Positions 20,666 through 34,272 of a stretch of DNA of 64,000 bases are shown here, piece after piece; position 1 is the stretch's first letter, and each line of letters opens with the position of its first letter. Where the stretch lies: contig JASXTE010000015.1 in NCBI GenBank assembly GCA_030280995.1, positions 6,373,001-6,437,000 on the forward strand. The letters run 5' to 3'. The stretch is from Hemileia vastatrix (taxonomy: Eukaryota; Basidiomycota; Pucciniomycetes; Pucciniales; Zaghouaniaceae). The notes beneath the pieces were generated by a model. The model did not search any database. It saw only the letters and a program-made list of their open reading frames with translations, and was not told the DNA's origin. The translations under genes were made by a program, and so were the position numbers.

Positions 20666-23324
20666 CTTAATTTGACATAGTGGAGAAATAATGGTCAGAA
20701 TGGTGGGGAATTTTAAGTGTTATTTAAAGTGAAAAATTATTCCTTTCATTCGCATTCACTACATTTCCTGCTCATTTTCTCTTGAAGTGTTAATAAAAGC
20801 TAAAAAATGACTGCTTTGGTGATGAGTGACCAACAAGTTTGAGATGATTTTTCAAATGCAAAGTTGTCAAGCAATAAATAATGGTGTATATTGTTCCAGA
20901 TCTGAAGCAAGTGTATTTGTAAAAGAAAGCAAAGCAGGATTTACCATGAGAAACCTAAGAATGGTAGCACTTCAACTCAAGTTTATTGAAAAGTAAGACA
21001 AGATTGGCAGTAAGGATTTTAGAGTGTCTTTTCAGGTTGATAATAGGGTCTAACTGAGCTAAACCATTCAGCTATGCACCCAAAGCAAGTAAATATGGCT
21101 TCAGAATAAGGGAATTTAAGTATGTGTCCCAGTTAAAAAAACAAATGGTGCACATATATCTCAAAGGGGATTATGGATAGAAATAAGCGCCATAGAAATT
21201 AATATATAAAGGTGGATGCTTCTGCCAAGCACAAAAGTTGAAGCCTCTTCTTTATACTCACAAGCCTATGTGGAGATCATGTTGGACAATAAATGCAATA
21301 AATTCAGGATAATAGACAAGATTTATTATTTTTAAAGAATCTTGAGTTCTAGAACACTGAAATACTTGACATCTAATGCTAACATTTTTTTGCATGCTTA
21401 TCAATCTATTACTTATTTTATAGGCTGAACTGAAATGATTGATAATCAAACATGATATAAATATTCAAAGGATAGCATATTCAACTAAAAAATATTTCTT
21501 ATTTCACTCCAATCCTCACAAAATTTGAATATTAAAAAATACTTCCAGAAATTCTGATTATACACAAGTGCACATACAATTCAGATTCCAGATAAAAATC
21601 CTTTAAATTTAGATTTCAAAAAAAATGTATGCCCTGAAATCCATACTCTCCCCCTATATATTCACATATGGAAAATATTGAAAAAATTGATTATCAACAT
21701 GAAATTAAAGGAAAATTGAAACACCATATGCAATTTATGCACAATTCTAACTCTATATAAGACATTCAGAAAATTGAAAATTAAGAATTAATAATGAAAT
21801 TCTATTTTATGCAGATCCCACATGAATCACCTAGAAATGATTGATTCATCTGAAATTTGGCAGAATATATGGGCACCACATATAAACCCCAAGAAATCTG
21901 GATTACACATCTATTACTTGAAAAATTCTAATTTCCCATAGACACAAACTTATTTCTGAATAAACACAAAGCTCACAAGACTCTGATTTTTCAAAATACT
22001 CCCACAAATTCTGATTCTACACAAAGGAACAAAAAATTCTGAATCCAGATAAAAATACATGAAATTCTGATTCCAGACACAAGTCCCTGAAGCTCTGATT
22101 CCACTAAAAACTCATGCTGCCCATGGGTCACATATGCTTGTAAAATCAATAATATTTTTATCATCATATTAATTTATAATTCAGTTGATAATTTTTGTAA
22201 CACAAATAAAAAGCTTAATATTTTCAAGGAGAATTAACTTTTAAATATTTCTATATCCTATCTTCAATTTGATTTAAATCATATCAAAAATAAATTTATT
22301 CAGCATTAGTTTTTGGAGGAATTCATTTTCAATAAATTTAATTCTATAATTATTTTTAGAGCTTTTCACAGCTAAATTAAGCATTTTATGGAGATAGAAA
22401 TATATAATAGTGATTTGTAGAAATAAATAATAATATTGGGTCATCTTCAGAATTAAGGTTTTTTGACTTTTCCATAAATAAATTTAAAAGGGAGATAATC
22501 TTATTTCATATTTTTGTTGAAAGACTGATCTAAAGTTTTATAATAGTTTTGACATCAAGCATATCCACAAAAATCAATAGAAAAGTTATTAATATGTGCA
22601 TTGATAAATTAATGGGAAAAAATGCATATTTTTTGCAATAAAATATGCTGGAGTTATCTAATTGAACACTTTTTCAATCTTATTTATATAAATATATATT
22701 ATTATTCATGGAGTGTAATAATCTATACTTTTTTTGACTATAGTTTTATATTTCAGTTATAAAAAAAAGAGATTATACAAATTTTAATGATGCAATGATG
22801 AAATAAATTTATAGTCAGAAGATAATATATCTCTCTTAAAATATAAAAATTGTAATAAGGGAGTTTTTTCCAAAAGTTAAAGTAATTATTTATGTGGATG
22901 ATTAATTTTTTTTGTCATTAAAATTATATTTTTTTATAGGTTATTCCAATAAAAAGAATTTTATTTTCAGAATTTGATGATGGATATTTTTGAATGAAGG
23001 TGATGGTTGGGTAAGTTAAGATTGAATTTTTATGTTTAAAATTTATAATCATACTGGAAATGAAAAATATCTTATGCTTGAACAATCTGTGCTCAATTTG
23101 TGCTCAATGAGAATCAAATTAGACTTTTTCTGGATCAACTTGTGATCAATTTTTGACACACCATGCTTTAATCAAGGACAAATCTCAGACTAAATTTGAA
23201 TCTAATTTTTTCTCAATGTTGTATTCATGGTAGGACTGATACATGGCATAAATTGGGGTCACCATGGAGTTCAAAGAGTTAAAACTGCTAGCAATTCACC
23301 CCCAAGTTAACTGTGATGAAGGAA
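20666..23324. other. Noncoding AT-rich region with diffuse repeats
   Basis: No gene is supported. A segment with AAATTCTGATT(A/C)TACACAA and CCAGATAAAAAT occurs near 21537-21610 and again near 21996-22065, about 458 bp apart. 23080-23310 is a diverged inverted copy of sequence near 53020-53280 (shared GGGGTGAATTGCTAGCA and TTGAGCACAAATTGA type words). The rest is simple AT-rich sequence. Confidence 0.45.
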
Positions 23325-23329
23325 GCACC

Positions 23330-25073
23330 TAAACTAATAAAACTTGCATCAGTATATAATACAAAAGGTAATTGGAAATCTGGTAATCCCAAGATAGGAG
23401 CTGTTATCAAACATTATTTCAACTTATCAAAAGTCTGTTTTTTTTCATAATTCTAAATTAAAGCTTCTGATCTCTTTATCAGTGTGGTCAAAGGTGCATA
23501 AATTAATTGGTAGTTCTTTATATATTGTCTATAATAACCAAACATACCAATAAAAGATTGTACATCCTTTACATTTTGAGGAATTCCAATTTTCTTGATT
23601 GTAGCCACCTGATTTTGGTCTACAAATATTTTTAAGCCGGATACAATATGACCAAACACTTTTAAAGATTCAAACCCAAATTTACATTTTTTAAATGCAA
23701 GGGTCATTTTTATTTCATCCATTTTCTGAAATACCTTCTTTAAATGGATTAAGTGTTCATCATATGTCTTAGAGAGCACTATGATGTTGTCAATATATAA
23801 CATTAACCATACCACAATCATTTCATTATGAAATGTTATATCCATTAACTTCTGAAATACTGAAGGAGAGTTCTTTGGTCCAAATGGCATCCTGACATAT
23901 TTATATATTCCCATATGAGTTTTTATCAACAAAAATGAATTCTTTTTAACAGGAATTTGGTGGTATCCTTTATTTCTATTTAGGCAACTAATGTATTTAG
24001 CTCTTTAAGGGTAGCATTTGTAAAGGCAATCCTTTGCAAGGGGTAAAAATCATCTACTGTAAATGTATTTAAAGCTTTATAATCACTGCACATTCTTGAT
24101 TTTGTCTTATTCATAAGAAATTAGCACTGGTGATATTACACAATATTTTGGTGTAGTCTCAACCTTTTCAATAATATTCATCTCAAACAACATCTTAATA
24201 TTATCTTTTATGTCTTTCCTCTTGATTGGTGAAGCAGGGTATGGCTTCTTTTTAAGACTAGCAGGAATATTATTCATATCACAGATTAAACTAGTCTTCA
24301 TCTCATCATCTTTTACAAGGCCAAGTTTATTGGTGCCATGTGAAAAAGACATTGGAAATTATTTAATTAAGTCCAAAATATTTATTTACTCAGTTTCACT
24401 TATCTGAGTGCCAAATGATGCTTTTGAAATTTCTATTTGCAGAAGTTCCATCTCATTGCATTCTCTTCCTTTGCAAGGAATATCTATAACTGACTCAATG
24501 TGTAAGACTGCGTTAAAAGAATTTATTTCAAATTTCCTTTTACCATTCATTCCAATTGTTAAATCTTTATTAGCAGGATCTAATTTTACTCCAAACTTAG
24601 TCAGGATTTCACTTCCAATGATCAAAAAGCTACTAAAATTTGTCTTATCCATTACTACAAAGTCACAAGTTACTCTAACATAAACATGTTGATGTTTAAA
24701 GAATACAGCAGCTTTGTATCTACCAATGGGGTGTTTTACTGATCTGAAGCCTCTCCAATTTTTACTTTGAAGAGGTTCAATCTTTTACTTATAATCAATA
24801 TCAACTTTCTGTAATGTATTTGTAGAAACAACAGTACCAGCAGCTAGTGTGTCCAATACTATATTTACATTTTCTCCAGAAATGATAGCTGGAACCATGA
24901 TAGGTGTCATTTTTAAGTCATCAGCTTGCATGTCCTTAATGATTTCAGAATCCTTGAAATTCATTAAAGATTCATTTGAGTCCATATTTAATATTGAATT
25001 TTCAAAGACAGACAAACCATCTTCTAACATACAGACTTCATTTTCATCACTATGTGAGATATTACTGTCATAA
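23330..25073 (-). pseudogene. pol: Chr-2 pol fragment: protease, reverse transcriptase, start of RNase H
   Basis: Protease motif reads DTLAAGT: the Gly of DTG is replaced by Leu, so catalysis is unlikely. Flap and core (SFLIIGSEILTKFGVKLDP) are conserved. Reverse transcriptase has SLKKKPYPASPIKRKDI, RMPFGPKNSPSVFQ and the active-site box as YIDN instead of YIDD. Breaks separate 24386-24652, 24107-24352 and 23453-23932, with a frameshift near 24100 and stops near 24785 and 23945. RNase H stops being recognisable at about 23325. The gag-protease junction is in one continuous frame here (24785-25378), which is useful evidence for the ancestral layout. Confidence 0.87.
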
Positions 25074-27216
25074 TCACTTGAATCTTTACTTTTTTCTGTT
25101 TCAATTTCAGATTCATGTTGATTTTCAACAATATTTATATTTTTCTCACATTTTTTACCTTTAATCCAAGGCTTATTACACTTATAAAAAGAATTAGTCT
25201 TATATTTTTTAGTTACTACAAGTGCAGTAGGTTTCTTCAGATTTTCCTGCAGTGTTTTTGAATTTTTATTTTTCACAGGTTCATTATTTTGTTTATAAGT
25301 GGTGTACCTCTCTAAATACTTATGGTTAAATGATATTTCATTAAAAATATTAATAAATTCAGAGTTTTTATTAACCATTATTTTTCTAGATACAATTATG
25401 TCTCTGAAAGAGATAGAGGTAATTTATATATTATTTTATATTTCCATAGGTTAAAATCCATATTTGGCTCAATGGATTTCAATATTTTATTTAAATTCAT
25501 TAGAAATACCATTGGTTTTTCACCATTCAACGGATTATAACTAGTTTTCTCATATAATCTTTGCCGAGTTAGTCTTAATTTAGAGCCTCCAAATTGTTTT
25601 TCAATCAGTTTTCTCCATTCAGCCCAAGAGTAATCTCTACCCTCATTCAATACAGCTGCAAATGATAATAAAACAATATCCTTAAATGAAGAAATCATTT
25701 TTGATGTTATTTCTTCATCTGGTAACTTAAATGAGAATTTTAAATTATCAATTCTTTAAATAAAATGGTGCCAATTAGAGTTAGCTTCCCCATAATATTT
25801 TGGGTACTTATCAATTATTGGCAAGTTCTTCTGATTGGATTTAATCTCACTAATCTTAGGTAAATTCAATAACTCATTCACTCTAGATAAATGGTCTTGG
25901 ATTTTCTCTTGCACCAATTTGTGGCTTCCATTTGTCTTCTCAGACTTGACACTTCCACCAAATGGTTTTACTTGTGATGGAACTGGAAATAATTGAGATT
26001 CATTTTTGCAAATGAAAGGATTATTGTTATACTCTGTATACTTATGATGATCCTGATTCATTAGTAGATTAGCAGTTTCAATCTAAACCTTAGTTAATCT
26101 TTGTAACAGATAAGAGACACTCTGATTTGTTTGTGCAAAAGATAAATGTGTTCTTGATTCATATTTTAATAAATATGCTTCATACAAGTTTTCTGACTCA
26201 CAGAATTTGTTTGAAAGTTCACTATATTCATTACTTAAAGAATCATATTTAAGATTTAGAGACAAGTGTTCATTCTCTAATTCTTTATTTCTTGTTGACA
26301 ATTGAGAAATTTTTTATGTCAAGGAAAATATTGTTTCACTTGTGAGCTTAATTGTCTGTTCCTTACACTCAGTCATTATATTCCATAAAGCTGAAACAAT
26401 TCTATGGACAGTTGGGTTATTATTAAAATACTCCATGTCTTCATTCTCAAATTATTCATTATTGTCTGAAGTTCTCATCTCACTAATAAGTTGTTGAAAC
26501 TGAGGTTTAACTGTATTATTATTGTAGATAGTACTATTGTTATTAACAAAAGATAAATCAGGTGTATCTACATCAAAACCTAATTTTCTTAAGTCCTCCT
26601 CAATTTTCTGGACAGATTTCACATCAATAACATTACCTACATTGTAATCATTAGTATTGTGATCAATCTGAGAGGTTAATCTACTTACCATGGGATTGGA
26701 GAAAGCCCTGACTTTTGGTGCTTTTTCTTTCCTCTGTAGGGGTGAGCTGAGGTTGTCTGGTGAGGGGGTGGATCCCTGTTGCAATTGTGGCTTGACCACT
26801 TCTGTTGGAGCCAATTCCACTTTCATATCTCTACCAAGAGTTTGTCCTGGGACTGATATGATCCTCCTTGGGTAGGGGCCTGTTAGTTTGGCTGCCTTAC
26901 CTTTAAATCTGCCAATGTTTGTTTCATTTGTTGAAATCTCACCTTGCAGTTTTTTTGCAGCTGTTTTACGTCCTTTAGTATGGTAGATCTTCACTCCTCT
27001 AGTATCAGAACCTTTTTGGCCAGATGGTACAATTGATCATTAAGAGGATCAGAAGTCTTTTTTGTAGTTTTCTTTTTTAATAAGGCATCCTTTTCCTCTA
27101 TGCTCATAACTTCTGGCTGTGGGTAGAATTGGCCCTCCATAATGATGTCCTGGAACAGTGTTTTTAGCTTTATACCTGGTATTAAAAGTAATTTTATCAC
27201 TCACATTGTCTTTTGG
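25074..27216 (-). pseudogene. gag: Chr-2 gag
   Basis: Same architecture as Chr-1 gag. The start ATG is lost (ATT before AGT GCT). Intron-like 27150-27204 with GTGAGT donor and GTTCCAG acceptor precedes the helical frame (EGQFYPQPE, SIEEKDALLKKK), which has TGA stops near 26992 and 26833. The capsid frame is carried by 26452-26994 and continues at 26083-26301, 25756-26061 and 25396-25698 (LSRVNELLNLPKISEIKSNQ, WRKLIEKQFGGSKLRLTRQR). The zinc knuckle is CNKPWIKGKKCEK: the first Cys pair reads FYKC and the His is Lys. At least four lesions separate these pieces. Confidence 0.85.
27150..27204 (-). other. Predicted 55-nt gag intron, Chr-2 copy
   Basis: GTGAGT donor and TGTTCCAG acceptor at the positions seen in Chr-1 and Chr-3, same length. 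The branch motif is weakened (GCTAAAAAC instead of GCTAACA). Confidence 0.55.
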
Positions 27217-27733
27217 AGCACTAATTATGTCTTTATATTACTATACTTAACGTCTACAAAAGAGATAACCTGTAAGGTAATTAGTAGACAAAATTTATTA
27301 GAAATATATTTACTAATAAAAGCACTGGAGCTTACCCTGAATTTATATCTTTATTTATTTAAATAAAATATAAAAAATTCAAAAAAATCTGTTGAAAATT
27401 AAATTATAATTTTAACTAGACTTTTATAAGGGTGAATATTTAGCTTACCAAGATTTAACCAAATACCAATTTAATTGGATGTCATATTGGTGTCAAAATA
27501 CCAATTGAAAATGGGTTTATATTGGGTACAGCTACTAATGTAAATACCTAATTTTTATTATATTATATTAGTAAAATTATTATAAGGGTTCTTTTCCACA
27601 ATAACTGAACTATGAAAACCCAATAATGTATTTAAGACCCAAATATTTAGTTTTTTTGAGATATACTAGAATAAAAATTATGTTCTAATGCTTATACTAA
27701 ATAATAAGTAATAATTAAGGAAAGACCCCCAAT
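27217..27733 (-). other. Chr-2 leader and putative primer-binding site
   Basis: Noncoding leader between LTR and gag, homologous to Chr-1 6683-7190. The ATTGGGGGTCTTTCC next to the LTR end is identical to that of Chr-1. Confidence 0.6.
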
Positions 27734-28458
27734 TGTCAGTGTATGCTAGTATCTAAGTATGATTTAAATTAAATATTAATGTTCCTACTATTTATTCAAA
27801 AATGATTTAGTGTTTAGACCTCAGGGGAAGACTAATAAAATAGTTATTCTCAATATAAACTTACAATACTCTGATTTTTTATGGGTGCTAGTGGTGGAAA
27901 ATAGATAAATAAACTATAGTTATAGATTATATAAAGATAATATCAATTTTTAAATGCTTTATAATATATTTATATATGATAATAACTGTATTATAGTGTT
28001 TATTTCATGTGTAGTAGGTAAGTGATGTCTAATAACCTGTTGAATCCTCCCTTACTTATACCAAAATCCACTGGAGTGCACAGACCTTCAATCCAGATGA
28101 TTTCACTGCTGTCCCTGGAAAATACATCACTTTGAGGGCCCATCATCTCCCCATGGCGTCCACTTCAAGAAGTTTTAACACCCAGACCTCCAGTAAGGAC
28201 TCTCCATCAAAATTATTGATACCACAGACCCATACCATAAATGGAATAAACATATAAAAGCAGATACCATTAAGAAACAGGTAAAATAACTTATCAAAAG
28301 AGTATATAATGAAACCCAAATCATATAAAGGAAACAAATTAACTTTACAAGCCCCAATAACATCTCCAAGCATCCATATTAACCCATTGATGATATCCCA
28401 ACCCATAAATCTGTGAAAATCCATCAAAGGAAGCAGATTAACTTGTCCAAACTGGATA
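27734..28458 (-). repeat. Chr-2 5' LTR, 3' portion only
   Basis: Begins (plus strand) TGTCAG at 27734, the inverse of the LTR end CTGACA, and is homologous to about 725 bp of the Chr-1 LTR. It is cut at 28458, where TGTCAGCCAGG of another LTR family starts. The hydrophobic LTR-internal frame is still partly readable (28175-28369; YWRSGC end conserved). Confidence 0.8.
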
Positions 28459-28915
28459 TGTCAGCCAGGATGCTAGACTTACCCAGGAAAATAATTAATT
28501 ATTTACTGGATGAAACCATGTCTTTTTATCTTAATTATTTAATTATAAATTAATTACATTAAAATTACCTATAATAAATTAACTAATTACAGAATGGTAA
28601 AATTAATGAATAATTAAAATTAAATATACAATTGTAACTTATATTTTTATTCTCTAACACTGTGCTCATTGACAGGTTGAAAGAAACAAAAATTTATATT
28701 AAAAAAAAAACTAAAAATTTAAAAAAAAAATTTAATATTCAAATAATAATAAAAACATACAAAAAATTCAAATTTCTTATTTAGAATTGACCTTTAAAGT
28801 GAATATTAAATAAATTAATGTATTTCTGACTTACTCTGTAAATACATCTTTTTGACACCTTCTTTTTAGAACAACTTTATTATTTGAAAATAATACTTCT
28901 AGAATATTCTTTTTC
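28459..28915. repeat. E-like LTR remnant and AT-rich filler
   Basis: TGTCAGCCAGGATG at 28459 resembles the start of the E LTRs at 50214 (TGTCAGCCAGGCTG) and 51198, and a TTTTTATCTTA-like AT segment follows as in E. After about 28680 only A-rich sequence remains up to the Chr-D LTR. Its position exactly at the Chr-2 break suggests an insertion or rearrangement there. Confidence 0.4.
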
Positions 28916-30416
28916 TGTCAGGCTGAGTTCAAGTACAAGGACGTGAACTAGCTTGAAATGGTCAGTTGTCTAGAAGATTTTAATGGTCCTATATGAATAC
29001 TGTAATACTAATCCAATAAGTAGTAAAATATAATCAAAATTAAAGGTCTCAGTAATATAATTCTCACTATTTTTATATATGGCTTACAATCTTTGTAGTT
29101 GGTAGAAAAATAGATTTTATAATTCAGATACTATTCAGAATTCTTATAAAAGTACTAATTGATATGTATTGTAATTTATTTGGTTATATTGGTAAATTGT
29201 AAATGATAAAGAATGTAGAAACAAGACCCAAAAACCTCCTCCTTTTATACACACTGAGTTCCCCAATAATCCCTTGATATACCATCCAATACACAGTTAA
29301 AGACGCCTCAAATCCACTAATAGACCTGCCCATCAACATCCATAGTGATCCATGACATAATTAGACAAGTAACAACCGCCAAAATCCTGTAATAATAAGG
29401 GAAATCCATCAAAATTAAAGAAAAAGACAAAAAGAGAGTATATGCGTATAAAACAATAATATAAAAGACTAAAGGAGACTTTTTAAGGTTAATAATAGCT
29501 TAATAATAAGGGGGATTTACTGTAGAAATGGAGGGGCTAATCCTGACATTATACTACGTGAATTTCCCATCCAAAAATAACCAAAATTGACTGAGAAACC
29601 ACCAAAAAACTTAAAACAGAGCGTGAGATGTGGGGTAACTACATGCAGTCCTTGGCAGGCGCTTGCACGGGTAAATCTCTGACTGAAATTAGGCAAATTT
29701 AAGCATGGTGATTAGATAAGATGCCAAGAATGAGGTTATTAATGAAATTAGTGCATATAAACAAGGTCAATGCACTATTAATTAAGCTAGGACACTAAAT
29801 AAGCGCCTGTCGCCTATTTTAGTGTGTTTCCCCACAGTGGGCGTAGAATGTGGGGGTAATTATAGTGTGAAAAAGCTAACTCTGCTAAAAATGAAGCTAT
29901 TCACACGGGAAAAAAGCAGGCAGTATGTGGCCAGTACACAGAAGCCATTTCTGGCATAAAAAACACCAAATTTAAAAAGTGTTATTTTTATGCATTTAAA
30001 TAGACAAATCAATAGTCCTAAATGAGCTAAATTGATCTGTCAAAGCTCATTTTTGATATTCTCAATTTTATAGCGCATATAGTCAACTTTTAAGTGAAAT
30101 GAAGTGCATTTCATGTTTTTTGCGTAAAACAATGAATATAACAGCTTTAAGTGTACTTAAAAATTATGTAGCCTTATACTTAAGGTTCTTAAGATTACCT
30201 TAACATATTCCAACTTAATATTAAGTACATAAGACCTATAAAAGGTGGATATATGCGTGTATATAAGGTGTTATAATGGGATTTTTTTGTGTATTATCAT
30301 AATTTTACTTATGTATACTGTTTGTGTACCTCATTTATTGTTCCCATGTATAGTTCATGTGTTTAACATAACTTATAAGCACTTTTTACTCAGTCCTGGG
30401 GATATACAGGCTGACA
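28916..30416 (-). repeat. Chr-D 3' LTR (1501 bp)
   Basis: Plus strand starts TGTCAGG at 28916 and ends GGCTGACA at 30416. The internal side is followed on the minus strand by the polypurine-like TTTTGGGTGGGCGAT. It is homologous to the inverted copy at 1-1136. A TATA box lies at 29243-29249 (minus strand). The hairpin-forming segment seen at 199-262 is repeated here at about 29797-29860. Confidence 0.87.
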
Positions 30417-30605
30417 ATCGCCCACCCAAAAGAAACAATAAAAAAAATGATAAGTTATACATTTTATTTATTTATTTGTAACTTTCAGGTATTCAGAATA
30501 ATTCTGTAGCATTAAAGATTATACTTTTAAGAAATAAAACATAATAAAATTTTATGAGTACTGGTTTTCTAACCCCTCAGCTGGTTGAACAGAAATTCAT
30601 TTCTG

Positions 30606-33600
30606 TTAAAATTTTTTAAGAAGGGTGGATAAATTTGAAATTTCTTTTTCAGGTATCCATTTATCAAATTCATTTGATTTCCCTTTAAATCTTAGTAAAT
30701 ACTCAGTTCCTTTTTCTTTAATAAGGATTATTTTCTTGCGTTTTTTTTCAATCTCTGCTTTTTCCACAATTTCTTCAGGTTGCTTTTTAGGCCTTCCCCT
30801 TCTTTTTGGAAATAAGTCAGGATCATTTGCATGGTAAGGTTTCAATAATGAGATAGGGAAAACTGGATTTTTCCTATCATATGGAGCATATAATATGACT
30901 TCCACTGCATTATTACCAACCATTTTACTTACTATAAAAGGTCCTACAAAGGTATCCTTTAATTTAACATTACCTTGTAAGTTAAAATGTAGTGTTTATA
31001 TAAGGACTTCATCTCCCTTTTTGAATTCAAATTCTTTATGAGATTTATCCCACCTTTACTTTTCATATTAAAATGCTTTTTGGATGCATTCTTCTGCATG
31101 CTTTCTTCTCATTTGCTGCATATGAATAAAGGATTTAGTACCAGGGTGTATATCTAACCTTGGTAATTTATTCAAATGATTTACTGGGGTATTTGGTATG
31201 TATCCCAGCCAGAGTTCAAATTGTTTCTTCTGTGTTACAGAATGAGTTGTGCTGTTAAAAGCAAATTCAAGGCCTGGAATTAATGTTACCCATTCATGTG
31301 TGAATTTCTCATTGTCTTTTTATTCTGATCCAAAGGCACAATATCTTCTGATCATGTCTTCTAGAGTTTGTATCATTCTCTCAGCCAGCCCATCAGTTTG
31401 TAGATGGTGTGCTGTAGACAATTTCAATTGACAACCTGATACTTCCATCAAAGATGTCCAGAACTCTGAAGTAAGTTTAGGATCTCTGTCAGAGATTATG
31501 GCTTTGGGGAACCCAGCAGTATTCACCATCTGAGTCCACCATAATAATGCCAAGTCTTTTGCAGATACCTCTTTATGGGTAGGGATAAACTTACTTATTT
31601 TTGTTAATCTATCCACAATTACCCAGCAAGAATTGAAACTTTCTTTTCCTGCTAATGGAAAGCCAGTTACAAAATCCATGTTTATAATTTCCCATGGAGC
31701 TTTTGGCTGTCTATTTGTTGTAACAACCCAGCCCTCTTACCAGTTAATCTTTTAGATTTCTGACAAGAGTCACATGTTTCAATGTATTTTTGTACATCTT
31801 CTTTCATGTTTATCCGCCAGGCTGTATTTTTAACTCTGGTTAATGTTTTGTTAAAGTCAAAATGACCAGCTAAGATGTCGTCATGACAAGTACTCAAAAT
31901 TAACTCTTTCATAGAAGGTGGTATTACTATAACATTACTTAACTTTTTTCTGTAATATATATATCCATCTTCAATTGATAATTTAACTTTTTCCAATGCA
32001 TTTTTATACTTTGTAGGCAAGGTTTTAATTAATGCACTCATGGAGGCGTTTGTTGGATCATTAAGAATGGTAGATATTTTAGACAAATCTTTATCAGATG
32101 AATAATTTTCTAATATATTTTGCATAAATTCTTCTTCTAAATCCACTATATAAATCCCGAATATATGTATAACCTCATTTTCATGTACATAAGCTGGGTT
32201 GTCAGCATCATTTGGCAAAGGACTTCTAGATAATAAATCCACATTAGAATGCAATGTTCCTGATCTGTGAGTGATTGTCATTCTTCCTCTGTACTCTTGT
32301 ACAGCTAGTTGCCATCTAAACATGTGCCTATTAGGTGTTTTCATGTTTAGCAATAATTTTACTGCACTGCAATCTGTTATAAGTTCAAACTTCTGGTCTT
32401 CCAGATAGTAATGAAGCTTCTCCAAAGCCCACACCATGGCTAAACATTCTAAATGTGTGGTACCATACCTCAATTCAGTTTTTCTTAAGTTTCTGGATAT
32501 ATAACAGATAACTAATTCAGATAATTTTCCATTTTTTATCTGTTTTTGCTGTAAAGCAGCACCTAAACCTATGAAGCTTGCATCAGTGTACAAGATAAAA
32601 GGTAAGGTGAAAACTGGCAGTCCTAAAATTGGAGCTGTCATTAAACATTCCTTTAATTTATTAAAGGCGTGTTGTCTTTCATTATTCCAAATGAAAGCCT
32701 CATTTTTCCTGATTAATGTTGTCAAAAGAGCTGCAATAGATTGGTAATTTTTTATATATTGTCTATAATATCCACACATACCTAAAAAACTTTGAATTTC
32801 TTTTACATTCTTAGGTATACCAATGTTTTTTATTGCTGCCACCATATTCTGGTCAACACAAATTGGTAATCCAGATACAACATGTCCAAGTACTTTCAAA
32901 GATTGGAATCCAAATTTACATTTCTATAATGCAATTGTCATATTAATTTCATCCATTCTTTGAAAGACTCTTTTCAGGTGATTTAAATGTTCATCTTATG
33001 TTTTTAAAACACTATGATGTCATCAATAAAGACCAATAGCCATCCTTCAACCATTTCCTGATGAAAAACACTATCCATCAATTTTTGGAAGACTGAAGGC
33101 CCATTCTTTGGGCCAAATGGCATTCTCACATACTTATATATGTCCATATGTGTGGTTATTAATAAGTAATTTTGAGAAATTCTTTCCACAAGAATCTGGT
33201 GGTAACCTTTGTTTCCATCCAGACAGGAAATATATTTTGCTCCTTGTAAAGTAGCATGGATAGAAGCTATCCTTGGAAGAGGGTAAATATCATCTACTGT
33301 GTATGTATTCAGAGCTCTATAATCACTGCATAAAATTGCCTGATCTTTTTCATAAGAGATCAATACTGGTGAAATGACACAATACTTAGGTTTTGTGTCC
33401 ACTTTTTCAACAATACCCATTTATAACAACATTTTTATATTGTCTTCAATATCTTTCCTTTTTTCAGGAGATGCTGGGTAAGGTTTCTTTTTTAGGCTGC
33501 CAGGAATATTATCCAAATCACAGCTTAGAGAGAATTTCACCTCATGGTCTTTGACCAATCCTAGTTCATTTGAACCATGAGCAAATGCCATAGGATATGA

Positions 33601-34272
33601 TTTAATCAATCTCAAAATATATTCTTCTTCAATTTTTGAGAGTTGAGGACTGAAAGAGGCCTTTTGGATTTCATTTTCCAATTCAAACATTTCATTGGTG
33701 GTTCTTCCACCTTGCAGTTGTTCTTCTCTAGGAGAAATGGCATACACTGAATTTTCTGAACATATCTTGAATTTTCTCTTGCCATTCACTCCTATGGTGA
33801 AACGACTGTTTTCAGGATCTAGTTTAATTCCAAATTTTGTCAATAAATCATTGCCAATAATAAACCAATCACTACAATTATTATTATCTGTTACTACAAA
33901 TTCACACACTGCTCTTACATATCCATTATTATATTTAAAGAATACAGCAGTTTTGTATTTGCCAATTGGATTTAATATTGAAGCAAAACCCTTCCAGTTC
34001 TTTGTCTGAACAGGTTCTAGTTTTTTCTTATACTTACTGTCAAGTTTCATTAATGTATTAATAGAAACTACACTACCTGCTGCCCCAGTGTCAAGAATGG
34101 CATTCATTTCTCTTCCACATATAATAACAGGTGCTCTGATAGGTGTTATTTTGTAAGTATCATGAGATACATCTTTAATTATTTCAGCTTCTTTAATGGA
34201 AGTTAAAGATGTATCTGTATGAGGTATAGAATCATTCAGGAACATTATATCCTGTTCTAATACAAATATCTC
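30606..34272 (-). pseudogene. pol: Chr-D pol: protease, reverse transcriptase, RNase H, integrase, chromodomain
   Basis: Protease has AILDTGAAGSVVS (intact DTG). Reverse transcriptase has SLKKKPYPASPEKRKDI, then a TAA at about 33421-33423 in an otherwise continuous frame, RMPFGPKNGPSVFQ and FIDDIIVF with both catalytic Asp. A small deletion after FIDDIIVF (32900-33003) breaks the frame. RNase H (LYTDASFIGLGAALQQ), integrase zinc region (LAGHFDFNKT, CDSCQKS) and core (MDFVTGFP, SDRDPKL, LQTDGLAERM) follow with a frameshift near 31682 and a stop at 31320. The chromodomain tail is 30606-30923 (YLLRFKGKSNEFDKWIPEKEI). The apparent 34293 start lies in the neighbouring LTR remnant and is an artefact of the junction. 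Confidence 0.9.

Larger units (their letters stand above)
23325..28458 (-). mobile_element. Chr-2: truncated chromovirus copy
   Basis: Minus-strand relative of Chr-1. Homology starts at about 23325 inside RNase H (the Gly-Leu-Gly-Ala segment), so integrase, chromodomain and 3' LTR are missing. It runs through reverse transcriptase, protease, gag and leader into part of a 5' LTR cut at 28458. It is more diverged from Chr-1 than Chr-3 or Chr-4 are. Confidence 0.88.
28916..34272 (-). mobile_element. Chr-D: chromovirus with 1.5-kb LTR, 5' end missing
   Basis: Minus-strand element made of a 3' LTR (28916-30416) and pol from protease to chromodomain. Gag and 5' LTR are absent: the upstream end abuts a truncated Chr-3 LTR at about 34272. 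Its proteins resemble Chr-1 closely in pol, but the LTR is a different sequence except for the TGTCAG/CTGACA ends. Confidence 0.88.
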
